Assembly: GCA_025331445.1 (NCBI GenBank)
Contig: JAIWNE010000072.1
Coordinates: 62,001-126,000, forward strand
Length of the DNA: 64,000 nt
Source: Blakeslea trispora
Taxonomy: Eukaryota > Mucoromycota > Mucoromycetes > Mucorales > Choanephoraceae
Direction of reading: 5' to 3'
Part shown: in pieces, positions 1-11,024 of the stretch
Layout of the letters: every line of letters starts with the position of its first letter
Numbering within the stretch: the first letter of the stretch is position 1
Made by a program: the position numbers and the translations under genes
The notes under the pieces: generated by a model
Seen by the model: the letters and a program-made list of their open reading frames with translations, nothing else
What the model was told of the DNA's origin: nothing
Databases searched by the model: none

Positions 1-1788
1 GAAGGTGCGAAATAATGAGTTACTCTTTGAACATTTGAGTTGAGCAATAATTTTCCTCGAGTAGACTAAAGAGACTCTTCATCGTCTTGACAAAAATGAC
101 TTGATTTCTTTTGACACCTGGCTTGACTGTCAATTGCCAATGAAGAACTATGTTGTCTTCAATGGCAACTTGCAATTGTACAGTCAGAATAACAAGCTCT
201 TTGCCGGTAGGTTCCAATCCCCTGTTCAAGTACGAGAGATGTCTCTCAATAAGTCTTTCTGTCTTGATGCAACACATGGCATATCTCCTAGAAGTACTGA
301 GGTGCTTTACAGTCTTGTTACTCGGGACTCTCAAACCCACAAGGGATATCCTGTTGCCTATATGGTAACCAACGATCAAACCGTTGGCCCATTGAATCAA
401 TGGCTTTCCTTCTTGAAGCAACAAGGTAGCTTCAATCCTGAGGCAATCACCATTGATTGTTGTGTGGCCGAGCTTAATGCCATCCGTAATGCATTGAATG
501 GCACTTATGTCCATTACTGTGGGTTCCATGTGCTGAAGGCTTGGAGAAAGGCCATGGACCAAAAGGTCACTCTTACTGGTGCTCACACCCAAGAACAGGT
601 AGGCCAGTACAAGAAACAACTGGAGCAATTGCTGGGTCAGCTGCTTCTCACAAGCGAAGTTGCTGCTTTTAACGAGCTTCTTGCTCAATTCGAGTCGAAG
701 TTGGAACAAGAGAACCAGGCTGGCTTTCTGGCTTACTTTCGTAGACGCTGGACTCAAACTGAGGAGCTGAAGGGTCGATGGAGTCAATCGTACATGCCGG
801 AGACACATAGAAGCATGCTCACTAACAATTATATCGAGTCGTGGCATACCCAGCTTAAGACTGTATATTTCAGTCGACGCAGAATTAATCGACTAGATCA
901 TTTGACTTTTGTCTTGGTTAATGATGTCGAATTTCACTTCGCGGAAGAACGAGAACGTATCATGTTCAACAATGGCCGAATGGGGCCGGAGCAAAACGAA
1001 CAAGCTAAACGTTCATTCTTTGCAAGAGAGGTTCCTGCAAACCAATTGCCTTCTCTCATCGAAAACCCATTGAGCACCAATAGCAGTGATGTTGCTGTTG
1101 TCAATGGGAATTGGTTTGTAGGCTCCTTAACTTCCTCGTCTGTTAAGTACTCTGTTAGTGTTGAAGATGACTTCATTAGCAGATGTACGTGTCCTGATTT
1201 CAGGAAGAGAAGTTTGCCTTGTAAGCACATGTATCTCTTAAAGAGATACACCTCAGTTCCTTTGTTCTACGATCTTGTCAGAAATGACCAACTGGTTGCT
1301 TTCAGAGCTCAGGAAGCAACTCAAATTGACGAAGAAGGTATTATTTTCAAGGATAGAAATAGGATTGCTAATGAGAAAAGACTAACGTTGAGGTTTTTTT
1401 TTAAGATGAAGAGATAGATGTAGTTGGTGGTAGCGATGAAGAGATAGATGTTGTGGATGAAGATGAAGCTGAAGCGAGCACTGTCAATATTCAATCGGAG
1501 AACCTCTTTGCGTTTGATGAAGTTGATGTTGACTTTGTTGGTGGAAGTGACGAAGAAGTTGAAAAAGGAGGCGAAGAAAGGAGTGCGGCTTGGGAACGTG
1601 TCAAGTCTTTGATGTCGACACTGAACCACCAGAAAAGAAAAGTGCACAAGGCATCAAGAGCTGCATCCTTTGAAACAGAAGCTGCAGAAGATATTGCAAG
1701 ACACCTAGAGCATATCATAGAAAAACTAGACGGGGTTGTCGCAAGAAACCCCAACCTCTATGGAAATCTTGAAAGACAGTTGCATTGA
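1..1788 (+). pseudogene. MULE-type (Mutator-like) transposase with SWIM zinc finger, decayed and cut by the window edge
   Basis: Cut-and-paste transposase of the Mutator-like superfamily. The main open frame runs 101-1417. It shows the RNase-H-like core with LDATHG (Asp near residue 56), TIDCCVAELNAIRN (Asp near 119) and the family CGFH motif (near 140), then a SWIM finger with CTC and CKH near residues 362-377. The frame continues left to base 2 but has in-frame stops around 41-70, so the true start lies outside the window. A T-run at about 1393-1402 shifts the frame. The acidic C-terminal tail continues in the next frame to the stop at 1786-1788, with a repeated DEEIDVV unit at about 1405-1455. 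The family is clear from the core plus SWIM arrangement; activity is unlikely. Confidence 0.85.
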
Positions 1789-1860
1789 AAAAACTTAAAA
1801 ATAAAACAAAAAACTTCTTCAGGAACAAAATTAAAATTACAAGTAAAGAAATCAGTAAGC

Positions 1861-3235
1861 CACCAAAGCCACTGAGAATTTATGCCTGTAATTCAAATCC
1901 CGGCGGGAACATTTGAGTAGATTCCATATCGTCAATTGCCTAATGGTATCAATATTCTTTATTTATGTCGTGACTTTGATTCCATGGAGATTTCTCTCAG
2001 ACCTTTGTTTGAAACGATCAAGTTGTCAACTGAGGAAGGAGGCGATGTTGCTATAGACTTTGATTGTGAATGGGTTATCTGTTATTCTGAAGGAGTAGAT
2101 AGCTGTAGAGTGAATGTGATTCAAATAGCATTTGCCAAAAATGTTTTTGTGCTCCATATTAATAGATGTTGGATTTCTTTACCCATCTCTTTGATGACGA
2201 TTCTTGAGGATGACAACATAAAGAAAGTTGGGCGGCAAGTAGGCGGTGACTTGAGCAGATTGGCAGAAAGTATGTGTGTCAATTGCAAAGGCAAATTTGA
2301 ATTGGGGTTCTTTTGCTCTTCAAGAAAAGTAGTGTCCAGCGGTGCAACTTGTTTGTTAGCAATTTTACTCAGTGTGCTGGGGAAAAGCATTTAGAAGTCA
2401 AAACAAGAGACTCAATGATTCTCAGAGATACTCTCTTCCAAGCAGATAGAATACGCAGCCATAGATGCTTGGGCCAGCTTAACTATTTACGAAGTAATCA
2501 AGGCTATTCCTGAGACTGGTTTGCGCATTAATTCGAAGAATTGTATACTAGGAACCTTTGTTTCTTTGAAGCCTTGGGGCTTAAAACATGTGGTTGCGTC
2601 CGGTCAGATTGAACAAATCAAAGATAACAAGCTTATTGAGAAAGGCTCTTGTCTTTTCAAGATAACCAAAGTCTATATTTCAAGCTACATAGTGAATCTT
2701 GAAAATCTTGATAATAAACAAAACAATGAAGCCAAAAACTCTGCAGTTTCTGCTTGTTTGGCCTCCTTTTCTGAACTTGGATTTGTTATCAAGGTTTTCA
2801 ATTCTGATTTGATAAAGGCACTAAGAGAAGAAGTACAAGAAGCTGGTGGTAGTGTCCGTCCGCCAAGCCAAAGGATCAGTGTAAGACCGAATGCAGTTGT
2901 CGTTACTAGTCTGAACGATTTTGAGAAAAACGTTGAAGTTGTTGGATCGATCAATGATGTAGATGTTGATACTGCTTTCAACACTGTGTTCCCTGATAAA
3001 TTTCCTAATGTTGACAGAAAAAACTTCGAAGATGACTATCAGCTGTTCACCTCCAATTTAAGAATAAGCCATGAGACAGTGCATAAACAGCATGATGATA
3101 AACAAGTCTTTACTCGTGTTGTCAAGGATGTATCTCATCTGATGGATATGATAAGGCTCTATAAGCAGCACGGTCTTTACAAGGAATTCGCATGTGAAAG
3201 CTGGGAAATGAGAATGAAGTATGACCGCAACTGGA
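1861..3235 (+). pseudogene. 5' half of a 3'-5' exonuclease (DEDDy-type) family gene, split by a LINE
   Basis: The left half encodes a DnaQ/WRN-type 3'-5' exonuclease domain. FDCEW (about 2062) carries the DxE motif, KKVGRQVGGDLSRLA (about 2221) the second Asp, and YAAIDAWAS (about 2449) the third, Tyr-containing motif. A basic KPPKPLR stretch lies just before the domain. The reading frame breaks at the stop 2392-2394 and is recovered only by using two frames up to about 2430, so the copy was already damaged. From about 2512 it is open to 3235, with a conserved HLMDMIRLYKQHGL segment. The polypeptide stops at the LINE poly(T) tract and resumes at 8905. I recall similar long proteins, annotated hypothetical, in other fungi; their role is unknown. 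The nuclease fold is a confident call; the biological function is not. Confidence 0.72.
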
Positions 3236-3238
3236 TTT
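3227..3238 (+). repeat. Target-site duplication of LINE 1, left copy
   Basis: GCAACTGGATTT occurs here directly at the poly(T) junction and again at 8905-8916. The last TTT may belong to the tail, so the duplication is 9-12 bp. Confidence 0.88.
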
Positions 3239-3266
3239 TTTTTTTTATATGGAGCAGCTGCTCTTG

Positions 3267-3272
3267 TTTATT
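3267..3272 (-). promoter_or_regulatory. Polyadenylation signal of LINE 1
   Basis: AATAAA on the minus strand, about 20 bases before the A-tail, as expected for a LINE 3' end. Confidence 0.6.
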
Positions 3273-3380
3273 AAGTGGCGATAGATATCAAGTCACATGC
3301 ATGTTTTTGGGTTATTAAGATTTTAAAATGTTTTTAGGGGATTATGTGTTTTTGTGGTGAAGTTAATTAATGAATATGAG

Positions 3381-6300
3381 CTAACAGTCGAGTGGAAACA
3401 AAGGAGCATGCGAGATGCCAGACTTGATTAGTGACTTATGATGTGCGGTAATGATTCGGCGCGACGCAGTGGCGATAACAGTTTGTGGAGTAAAAGGAAT
3501 ATCAGAAAAGACTAAAGACCAGTGAGCACGCCAAATACTGGAAATAGTCGAGCATATAATGCTCGAAGAGTCAGAGTTGAGAGATGCTTTACGCGGAGTA
3601 GGAAATTCCAAAGAGAGAAGGGATTGCGCCAGAGCGGTCAAAGAGAAAGCCGTCTCGAAGTGAGTGAACCAAATGGATGACCAGACAGTGAGTTTGAGAG
3701 GACAGAGCCAAAGAAAGTGTTCCAAAGTATCATCATCCGTACCACAGAGTGAGCAGAGCGCAGTCGAAAAGAACGAAGGGATCAGGCTGTGTAAGATCGC
3801 ACGGCAAGGGACTTTAGTTAACAAGATGCGATACCACACAATGCGGTCGTAGTGTGAAAGAGGAAGTTTCGAAAAGAACTTCTATTTTGCCGAAGACAAT
3901 GGAGACTTGATTCCAGATACAGCCAGAAGAGAACGATAGTCTTTGGAAGACATCAGGATATCATCGTCATCAAAAAGGAAACCCAAGGATTGGATGAGAG
4001 GGTTGGCGTTCACAATCTGTGGAGAGGGCGAAGGGAGAAAAGGCCTAGAACCGACCGACGCAAAGGTGGGTGGAATGAAAGCCTTGCAGAAGAAAGGTTG
4101 GAGGCGGACACGATTGGTACGGACCTGTTCTAAAAAGCGTCGGCACAAAGTAGAATGCGTGTACAATTGCGAGTCGGATTTGCGTTGCAGCCGCTGTGAG
4201 GTAGAATCAAATTCGTAAAGCAAAGTACAAGGCTTCCGGAGCAGGGTGGATGAGATGGGAGAGTCTTCAGAAGGCACCACAACCTCAGAGAGGGGGAGGC
4301 ATAGCAACGTGGCAGGACTGACGACAACCGAGGCAAAGGAGCGAGTAAGGGCATCCATAGCCTGAAAGAGAAGTGAACAAGCATTGATAAGCCCTGTCAA
4401 GGAGGGGGGCGAAGAGAGGAAAACAAAAAAGCCAGACGGCAGTCCAAACGAGACCAGTGTTCAGATAGGTCAGTGGCAGAGGGGGTGGTACAATGAAGGA
4501 TCCAGTCGACCAAACGGGCGAGGAGAATAGAATCGGCAAGGCCAGCGGAAGGTAGTAGGAGAGGCTTCAGCCAACGAAGTTGTAGCGAATGCTGTTGCGT
4601 CTGTGGGTCAAGCAGACCAAGCCCACCTTTATTACGAGAACAACACATAGAACTGAAACTCAATTTGGGAAAGACCCGACGATTCATAAACCGAGAGATC
4701 AAGGACCGGACCTTGTTGAAAAAGGCAATAGGAAAGGAAGTAACCCGTAAGACATGCCATAGCCTAGCGAGGATTAGGGAATTGGCGATGAGTGCCCGGC
4801 CACGAAATGAGAGTGAGCGATGAGAGTGGAGGGTACAAGAGGTTTCAATCTTAGACAACAGCTCGTCAACAAATGCGTTTCTCTGTGAAATCGAGGTAGC
4901 CAGTGGATAGCCCAAGTAAACCAACGGCTTTGTTGAAAAGCAGTCGTGCCATTGAAGGATGCGATGGGAAGTGAGCGGCACCATCCAGATCGAATCAGGT
5001 GTAGAAATGGGACGGCCAGAAAGAGAGAATGCCTGAGTTTTGTGGAAGTTTACCTTGACATTGGACGCTTTCGAGTACCTTTCTAGGAGATGTTGAAGTG
5101 TAGACAAATCAACTGGGCTGTGGAGAAAGCACACAATGTCATCAGCATAAGCTAACAACTTCAAAGGTGTAGAAACAGAGAGAGCGTGAGGATGAGGCAG
5201 GGACAAGCCAGTGAAGGCTGGGTCAGCTAAGACACTTCGCAACAATGGCTCAAATGCCAGATTAAATAAGACAGGCGAGATAGGGTCACCCTGACGAAGG
5301 CCACGTAGTTGGGGAACGGGAGAAGAATGAAACCCGTTGACGTTGAGTCGTAAGTGGGTTTCAAAAAATAAACCAGTCAAACTACTAACCAAAGATGAAG
5401 GGAAACCAAATTTCAAAAGGACTTGGCGAAGATAGTCAGGATGGATTCTATCATAAGCTTTTTCTTGATCAAGGAACAAACCGATAGCCGCGGAACGAGA
5501 CTGACGAGCATGATCCATGGCCAGCTTCATTAACAAACCGTTGTCTGCTATGAAACGACCTTGAACGAAGCCGGTTTGGTAAGGATTAATGAGGGCAGAA
5601 GCACACTCAATAACCCGGTTATTGACCAGCCTAGTGAATACTTTTGCATCTGTATTAATTAATGAGATAGGCCTCCTATTCATCAGGTCAGCTAAGGACC
5701 CCTTTTTGGGCAAGAGAGAGACAGAGGTGTCCAGCCAAGAAGAAGGGAAAAATCCAAATACCAGAGCATCGTTGAAAACTCGAAGAGCGATGGGTTGACA
5801 ATCAGGATGAATAAGGATTAACCTTAAGATCTTATACGGTAAACCATCGATACCAGGACTACTCTTTGTAGGCGACCTAGCAACACCGTCTAAGAGATCA
5901 TCTATTACGAAGGGAGCAACCAAGTCCTCTTGCGACTCTGGAGACAGTCTGACTGAATCAGGGATATGAGACAGGAGCTCATCCACCGAAGATTGGTCAA
6001 TCGCCTCAGGTGTATACAACTTACGATAGAAGCAGGCAGCAGCATCCAGCATTTCCTCACGGCAAGTACTCAGTTGTCCAGTATCAGGATGAAGGAGAGG
6101 AGGAATTAGACTGCGAGAGGATCGTTGTTTAACCGTGCGCTTCAAATAGCCGGCAGATGTTTCACCCAACTCACGCCATCGAATGCCAGCTCAAAGAGCT
6201 AAAGTTTCAGTGTGGTACTGCTGGAGCTGCTGAAGTTTGCCTTCAATCACGCGAAGATGAGGAGAAACATCTTTGATGCGGTCGGGATAACCATCAATGA

Positions 6301-7387
6301 GTTTCAACAAAATACGACGCTTGACCTGGAGTGTCTGTTCGGCCTTTTTCAGCGAAAATACCTTTTGGCGCGAATACGATTGAGCTATCGATCTAGTAGT
6401 GGTCTTAAGCGATTCCCATTGCAGAGTAGGATAATACCATTCAAGGAAGGAGGCAACTGTTTGTGATAGAGCAGATGCTAGTCGCTCGCAAAAAACGGGA
6501 TCCTGTGCTAAACGTGGGTGAGCTCGCCACAGCCCTTTACCAGTCTGATTGAGCGAATTGGAAACCGATGGAGGAATGAGCTGGAAACATGCTCTGACCA
6601 AGAAATGATCAGTTCACATGGGGTTCATGTAAGAAACTGAGCCGTACGTGCGAGCAGGGTAGAGATCATTGGAAACGTAAATATAGTCAATGCATGATTG
6701 TGATAAGCCTCTGGAAAAAGTAGCGTGAGCTGCTTGTTTACGAGGTGTGACAGCATCTACATAAAACCGATCAACGTGGTTAAGCCATGTGGTGGGTGCT
6801 TTACTACGGCGAGATTTGGCATTGAGACCAGACGAAATCGAGTAGTTAAAATCACCAAGCAAAATGTGGCGTAGAGGCTGGACTGAGAGAATAGGAGAGG
6901 ATGGCAGAGAGTGAATCAAATTCTGAAGGAAAGGATAGCGCTCTTTGCGGCCTGCTGGTGCGTATAATACAGTGATAGAGAGAGGCTCAAAAAGGTCAGA
7001 CTTGTGAGACACTGTGGCAGTGATAAGCTTACCACATGAGCTTTTAACAATCTGAGAAAAGGAAAGGTCGGGAGAGAAAGAGACCAACCCATAGTGGCAA
7101 GTCCAGATGCTGTCCACAGCTTGAAACTGCATATGAAATTGAGATTCCAAATCAGTGGATACAGCATGTGTTTCCTGGAGAGCAATAATGTCAAGTGAGA
7201 GCGTACGAATGTACCGAATAAACTGAGAACTTGTCTTAGAATTAGCAACTTTACGCAAACCACGACAGTTCAAAGTGACAATTCGTAGGGGGAAAAGTGT
7301 TGTAGAGGAGTCCGAGAAGTTAAATTGGGCATCCGAAGATACACCATCGTGAGAGTATAAATAAGCCATATCGTTTTCTAAATTCAT
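3381..7387 (-). pseudogene. LINE 1 ORF2: endonuclease, reverse transcriptase and zinc finger, broken
   Basis: The start ATG at 7387 lies 10 bases after the ORF1 stop. Endonuclease motifs in order: TLNCRGL, ALQETH, VLYAP, LGDFNYS, CIDYIYVS and a TDH motif. The RT domain spans roughly 6169-4540, with PISLINTDAKVFTRLV, GLRQGDPISPVLFNL and the catalytic LLAYADDIV (about 5130-5160). The C-terminal CSLCGTDDDTLEHFLWLC (about 3680-3760) is a zf-RVT-like finger. Damage: a TGA just before TDH (about 6611), a TGA at about 6191, a frameshift in a C-run near 4400 and a TAG at 3882-3884. All are in an otherwise continuous frame, so this is a recently inactivated polyprotein. No RNase H domain was recognised. 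Confidence 0.9.
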
Positions 7388-7397
7388 GATTAAACAA

Positions 7398-8903
7398 TTA
7401 GAGGGTTGAGTTTTGAGACACTCCAGTCTCCGTTGTGATATCATGAATAATAGAAGAATCGTCGAGTTCAAGATCCATGCTTGAGTCTATGAGTTCTGCC
7501 GCATGGTCAGAAGATATGGTGACAGTATCCTTGGATACAACTGGACTTAGATTCTTAGGGTTTAATGGACAATCGCGATGGGTACGGCGTTTATGGCCTG
7601 GCTGACCACAAGCCTTGCAGACATCGGAGTCAAAAGTAGAAGCAGCAATTGTTGGAGGAACAGCAGGCACGAAATGAGCCACAGGAGAAGGAGCATGTTC
7701 GACAGAACTTGATTCCATGTGCTCTAAGTTGGTATTCCCAAGACTTGGAGCTTTGGTAGATCGAGCTCTAGTCTGCATAGTACGTCGAGAACTAGCCAAG
7801 GTGGAGACTGCGCTGGTTGCATCAGCGGAGCGAATGTCAACTCGAGGACTAGAAACAACCAAAGGCTTGGAAGCAGCATCAGAATCCAAACAAGCGGTTG
7901 ATGCAGTAACCGCAGCATCCTGTTCATCAGAGATGCTGACTACCGTAGTAGGCTCAGTGGGGCTAGCCACAGAGGGAGTCTTCCTAGCTCTTTTATTTGT
8001 AGAACCGCTAGGAGCAGAGTTCTTTCTTAGACATTCCTTAGAGATATGTCCTTTCTCATGACAATTATAGCAGATTAGGGACGCATGCCTCTTATTACAG
8101 GTCTTAATGACATGATCATTTTGGTGGCAATATCGACGGTAAGGATCCATTTTCGCCCAAGTAGCGTAAACCTTTATGGCATCAACCGGTTCGCTGGATC
8201 GGATGTCCTTATGGTTGCTACCGGGCGACATGTAGGAGTACTGCCAGTGCACTTCATGTTGCAATGTACGTGGGGAGGAAGACTCAACTTCCAGAACAAC
8301 ATAGCCACGACCGGTAAAGGTACCAGCTATACCTTGAACCAGTCCACAATCAACTACTCGACCAAAATGGGATAGATTGCTGAACATATCAGATTTGAGT
8401 TCGGTTGCTCCACCATCAGCTCGACCATACTGACGAGGCAGACCAGAAATGGAAATTTTGAGAATTTTAACATCCGCTGACAATGCCTCAAAGGTCGCAA
8501 AAGGCTCCTGAAAGGAGGGAAGGTGAAGGCCCTCTGTAACGGCCTTTCGGGCTAAAGACTCCGTGAACACACATTCAATGAAGGATCTCGAGCTCTCCAC
8601 CCGAGGTGTCTCTTCAAGTCCCCATAGCTGGTCACCAGGAGCACACAGAGTGTTGAGATCGCTGAAAAAAGTTTTGTCATCTTTGACATTCGTGATGTCA
8701 ACGAAGACCGAGTCGGGAAGTGTACCTCTCAAGAAGGGGTTTTGAGATCCGGATGCAAAAGCATCGTCTTTCGATTGTTTTTCCGCAAAGAGTGAAGTAC
8801 GAGTAGTGTCAGTACCTCTTACAACTGAAGCCCATGCCCTGGGCAGTATATTAGGGGAAATTACCTTATTTGGCAGGTTATGTTTTTTAGCAGAGGAAGC
8901 CAT
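7398..8903 (-). CDS. LINE 1 ORF1: nucleic-acid-binding protein with CCHC zinc knuckles
   Basis: An intact 501-residue protein, probably the RNA chaperone of the LINE ribonucleoprotein. Residues about 130-250 look like an RNA-recognition-type domain upstream of the knuckles (inference). A first knuckle-like block, YCHQNDHVIKTC, lacks the expected first Cys, which is Tyr or Arg here. The next, CYNCHEKGHISKEC, is a regular CX2CX4HX4C. A third, CKACGQPGHKRRTHRDC, lies near residue 425 after a long Ser/Thr/Ala-rich linker. The ATG at 8903 follows the element's 5' boundary by one base, so any transcript would depend on upstream host DNA or an internal promoter. Confidence 0.85.
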   Translation of the reverse strand: MASSAKKHNLPNKVISPNILPRAWASVVRGTDTTRTSLFAEKQSKDDAFASGSQNPFLRGTLPDSVFVDITNVKDDKTFFSDLNTLCAPGDQLWGLEETPRVESSRSFIECVFTESLARKAVTEGLHLPSFQEPFATFEALSADVKILKISISGLPRQYGRADGGATELKSDMFSNLSHFGRVVDCGLVQGIAGTFTGRGYVVLEVESSSPRTLQHEVHWQYSYMSPGSNHKDIRSSEPVDAIKVYATWAKMDPYRRYCHQNDHVIKTCNKRHASLICYNCHEKGHISKECLRKNSAPSGSTNKRARKTPSVASPTEPTTVVSISDEQDAAVTASTACLDSDAASKPLVVSSPRVDIRSADATSAVSTLASSRRTMQTRARSTKAPSLGNTNLEHMESSSVEHAPSPVAHFVPAVPPTIAASTFDSDVCKACGQPGHKRRTHRDCPLNPKNLSPVVSKDTVTISSDHAAELIDSSMDLELDDSSIIHDITTETGVSQNSTL

Positions 8904-8904
8904 G

Positions 8905-10321
8905 GCAACTGGATTTGGGAAAGAGTCAAACGAAAGATTTGATCTCCCGCTATACTTCTGCCAGTATTACAGTCTCTTTTCCTTTCGTTTGGGCCCTTGA
9001 GATGCTTCAAATCAGGACGTTCTCTTTTTGACAAAGTGTTTTGGGCGCAAGCACTGAGTGTCTTGAAGACTGTACAGTTAGGCCATGTCTCGGATTCACT
9101 AGGTGTCCAACTTTATTACAAGAAGCAGTAAAAAGGCAAGTATGGTCTCACTCTTTATAGATGTTTAAGAGGAATCAATTTATTGGAAGGAGGAGTTCAC
9201 CAGAACCTTATCAGAAAGTTCGGGTTCTTTGGTGCAGGCCCAGAGCTTGCCTCTGCAATGTTAGTTGAGTACCGATTAAGACATAACTTTGTTGTTGGAA
9301 CTTCCAATCGACTTGGATTAGAGTACAAGGGTCATTATGATCCTTGGCTGACTCAGCATCTTGATTATTTGCAGATGGCTGATCGAGGTCTAAAGCATTT
9401 GGCAGTTGAAATCAATACCTTGAAATTTCGTGGCTCTGAACAAGTTTTTGGCATATGCCCTTTGCCATATGAGGAAATGCAGCGGTTGGGTAATGAAAAG
9501 GTGAAAGAAAGTAGAGTGAGCTCGAGTTTAAGTAATCCTGTGTATAACGTAGAAAAAGATCTTACAATACCAAATTTCAAAGATACTGTTTTCTTGAAAA
9601 TCAGTTCCACTCTCGGTGAGAGAAATAGTCGGTATCAGTTTGTGGCAAGTTATCAGAGGACCAAGTATGCCGTAATTGCAGTTCATACTTTAGAAGAAAA
9701 GCTTTTAGTTAGACGTCTGTTAAAAGATGTTCTTGAGACATCAAATAGAATTACCCTTAACATTAACCTTCTGGCCAAAAAATGGAACATTTTCTGCGAG
9801 GGAACAAGAGTGTTTCATAAAACGCCTGAACATCTAGAAAAGTATCATCGACATTGGAAGGAGCAGAAGCTAGCTCGCACTACTCATCAAGCACATCACA
9901 GTGCTATCTCGCTAATTCAGTCTCAAATCTGTAAGAAGAGTTCTGTTAGTGTACATTTGCCATTGGCAGTACCTTCATTACCAAGCCAAGACAACAGCAG
10001 AAACTTGCTTACATTTTCAACAGCACCTATCGACATTGTCGTTCCTGAAACACCTGTACCTGAGAAAACAGCTCCTGGCTATTCGCATTTGATTAGCAAC
10101 TACTATTATGGAACTCCTGTACAAAGCATTCCAATGCCAGTACCATCATCTACGCAAGCTTAAGTCGACAAACCAATATTGCCATATCCTACCATCCTTA
10201 TTCAAGTAATACAAATGCTTTTAAGAAAAAATGCAAAGGATGCGGTAATGTTCTGTGTAATGGAAAAATGCGTAGATCTAACTGCAAAAATTCCATATGT
10301 CTCAATTACAAGTGCAAATAG
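8905..10321 (+). pseudogene. 3' half of the exonuclease-family gene split by LINE 1
   Basis: Continues the 1861-3235 gene in the frame predicted by removing the LINE. Conserved pieces in order: NWIWERVKRK, KSGRSLFDKVFWAQAL, LYRCLRGINLLEGGVHQNLI (9151-9210) and GHYDPWLTQHLDYLQ. The CLRG..N..EGGVH block resembles the distal part of a DDE/RNase-H-like fold, which suggests a transposase-derived module (inference). In-frame stops occur at 8940-8942 (TGA) and 9129-9131 (TAA), and a frame change near 10161 leads to a Cys-rich tail, CKGCGNVLCNGKMRRSNC (10232-10285), probably zinc binding, ending at 10319-10321. A broken relic; function unknown. Confidence 0.7.
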
Positions 10322-10870
10322 TGTGAGGGCGTTTGGGATAAAATGAGATGTCAAAATCCCACCTCGATTAACTACCTTTAACTCGTTCGGCCTTATATTA
10401 CTCTATACTTATTTTACACAATTATCTCTCTTACGTTACTATTATAAATATCCCACTAAAACATTGCAAAAGTTCAGTTTATTTTCTGGAGTGCTTGAAT
10501 AACTCATAATAATGCAAATCCAAAAAAAGTTTGGGTATCTCGTAACCTAAAATTTCCTTTTTTGGATTTTGTTTTTGTCCTCCCCCAGACATGTCACCCG
10601 AGCCAAAATAAAATTTACCTCAGGTATTCCGTCACTCATGTTCCCTCTAAATAATCCAGAAGAGTATTATGTTCAGCCAATGAAAGCAAAGCTCAAATAC
10701 TTTAGCCATAGCTGTGGGGGGTTGACCTACCTTTTTTGTTTGGCGGAGTACAGACTTTTGACATGTTAATTAAATTAACAAAATGCATTAACAAATCAAC
10801 AACATAATTCGAGCAATAAAGCATACAAACACAGGTCTTTTTGATCATATTGTCATTAATAAATGTAATT
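10322..10870. other. Intergenic, nothing recognised
   Basis: AT-rich stretch between the exonuclease relic and the left end of CACTA-like element A. A 66-codon open frame at 10569-10769 has no recognisable features. Confidence 0.5.
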
Positions 10871-11024
10871 CACCGCGGCATAGAAGGTGCATGTAATGAC
10901 TCAAATAGTTGTGAAATAACCTTGCAAAATATTTGTTTTTTTCAAATGCGGTTTCAAAGAAAAATAGGCAAAAACACAATATTTGGGCCATGGGTAAAGT
11001 ATTATACGAGCTTACTATGAATAG

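Larger units (their letters stand above)
3236..8904 (-). mobile_element. LINE 1: L1-like non-LTR retrotransposon, near full length
   Basis: APE-type non-LTR retrotransposon copied by target-primed reverse transcription. On the minus strand it has ORF1 with zinc knuckles, then ORF2 with endonuclease, reverse transcriptase and a C-terminal CCHC-type finger, an AATAAA signal (TTTATT at 3267-3272) and an A11 tail (T-run 3236-3246). Flanking GCAACTGGATTT copies define both ends. Removing the element joins the exonuclease-family frame exactly: the left frame plus a 5678-nt shift gives the right frame. The 5' end lies one base upstream of the ORF1 ATG, so there is essentially no 5' UTR. ORF1 is intact while ORF2 carries three stops and a frameshift. 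Confidence 0.9.

Noticed and set aside
4397..4539. Short plus- and minus-strand frames overlapping LINE 1 ORF2 (for example 3943-4218, 5589-5798)
   Set aside because: Shadows of the ORF2 coding frame.
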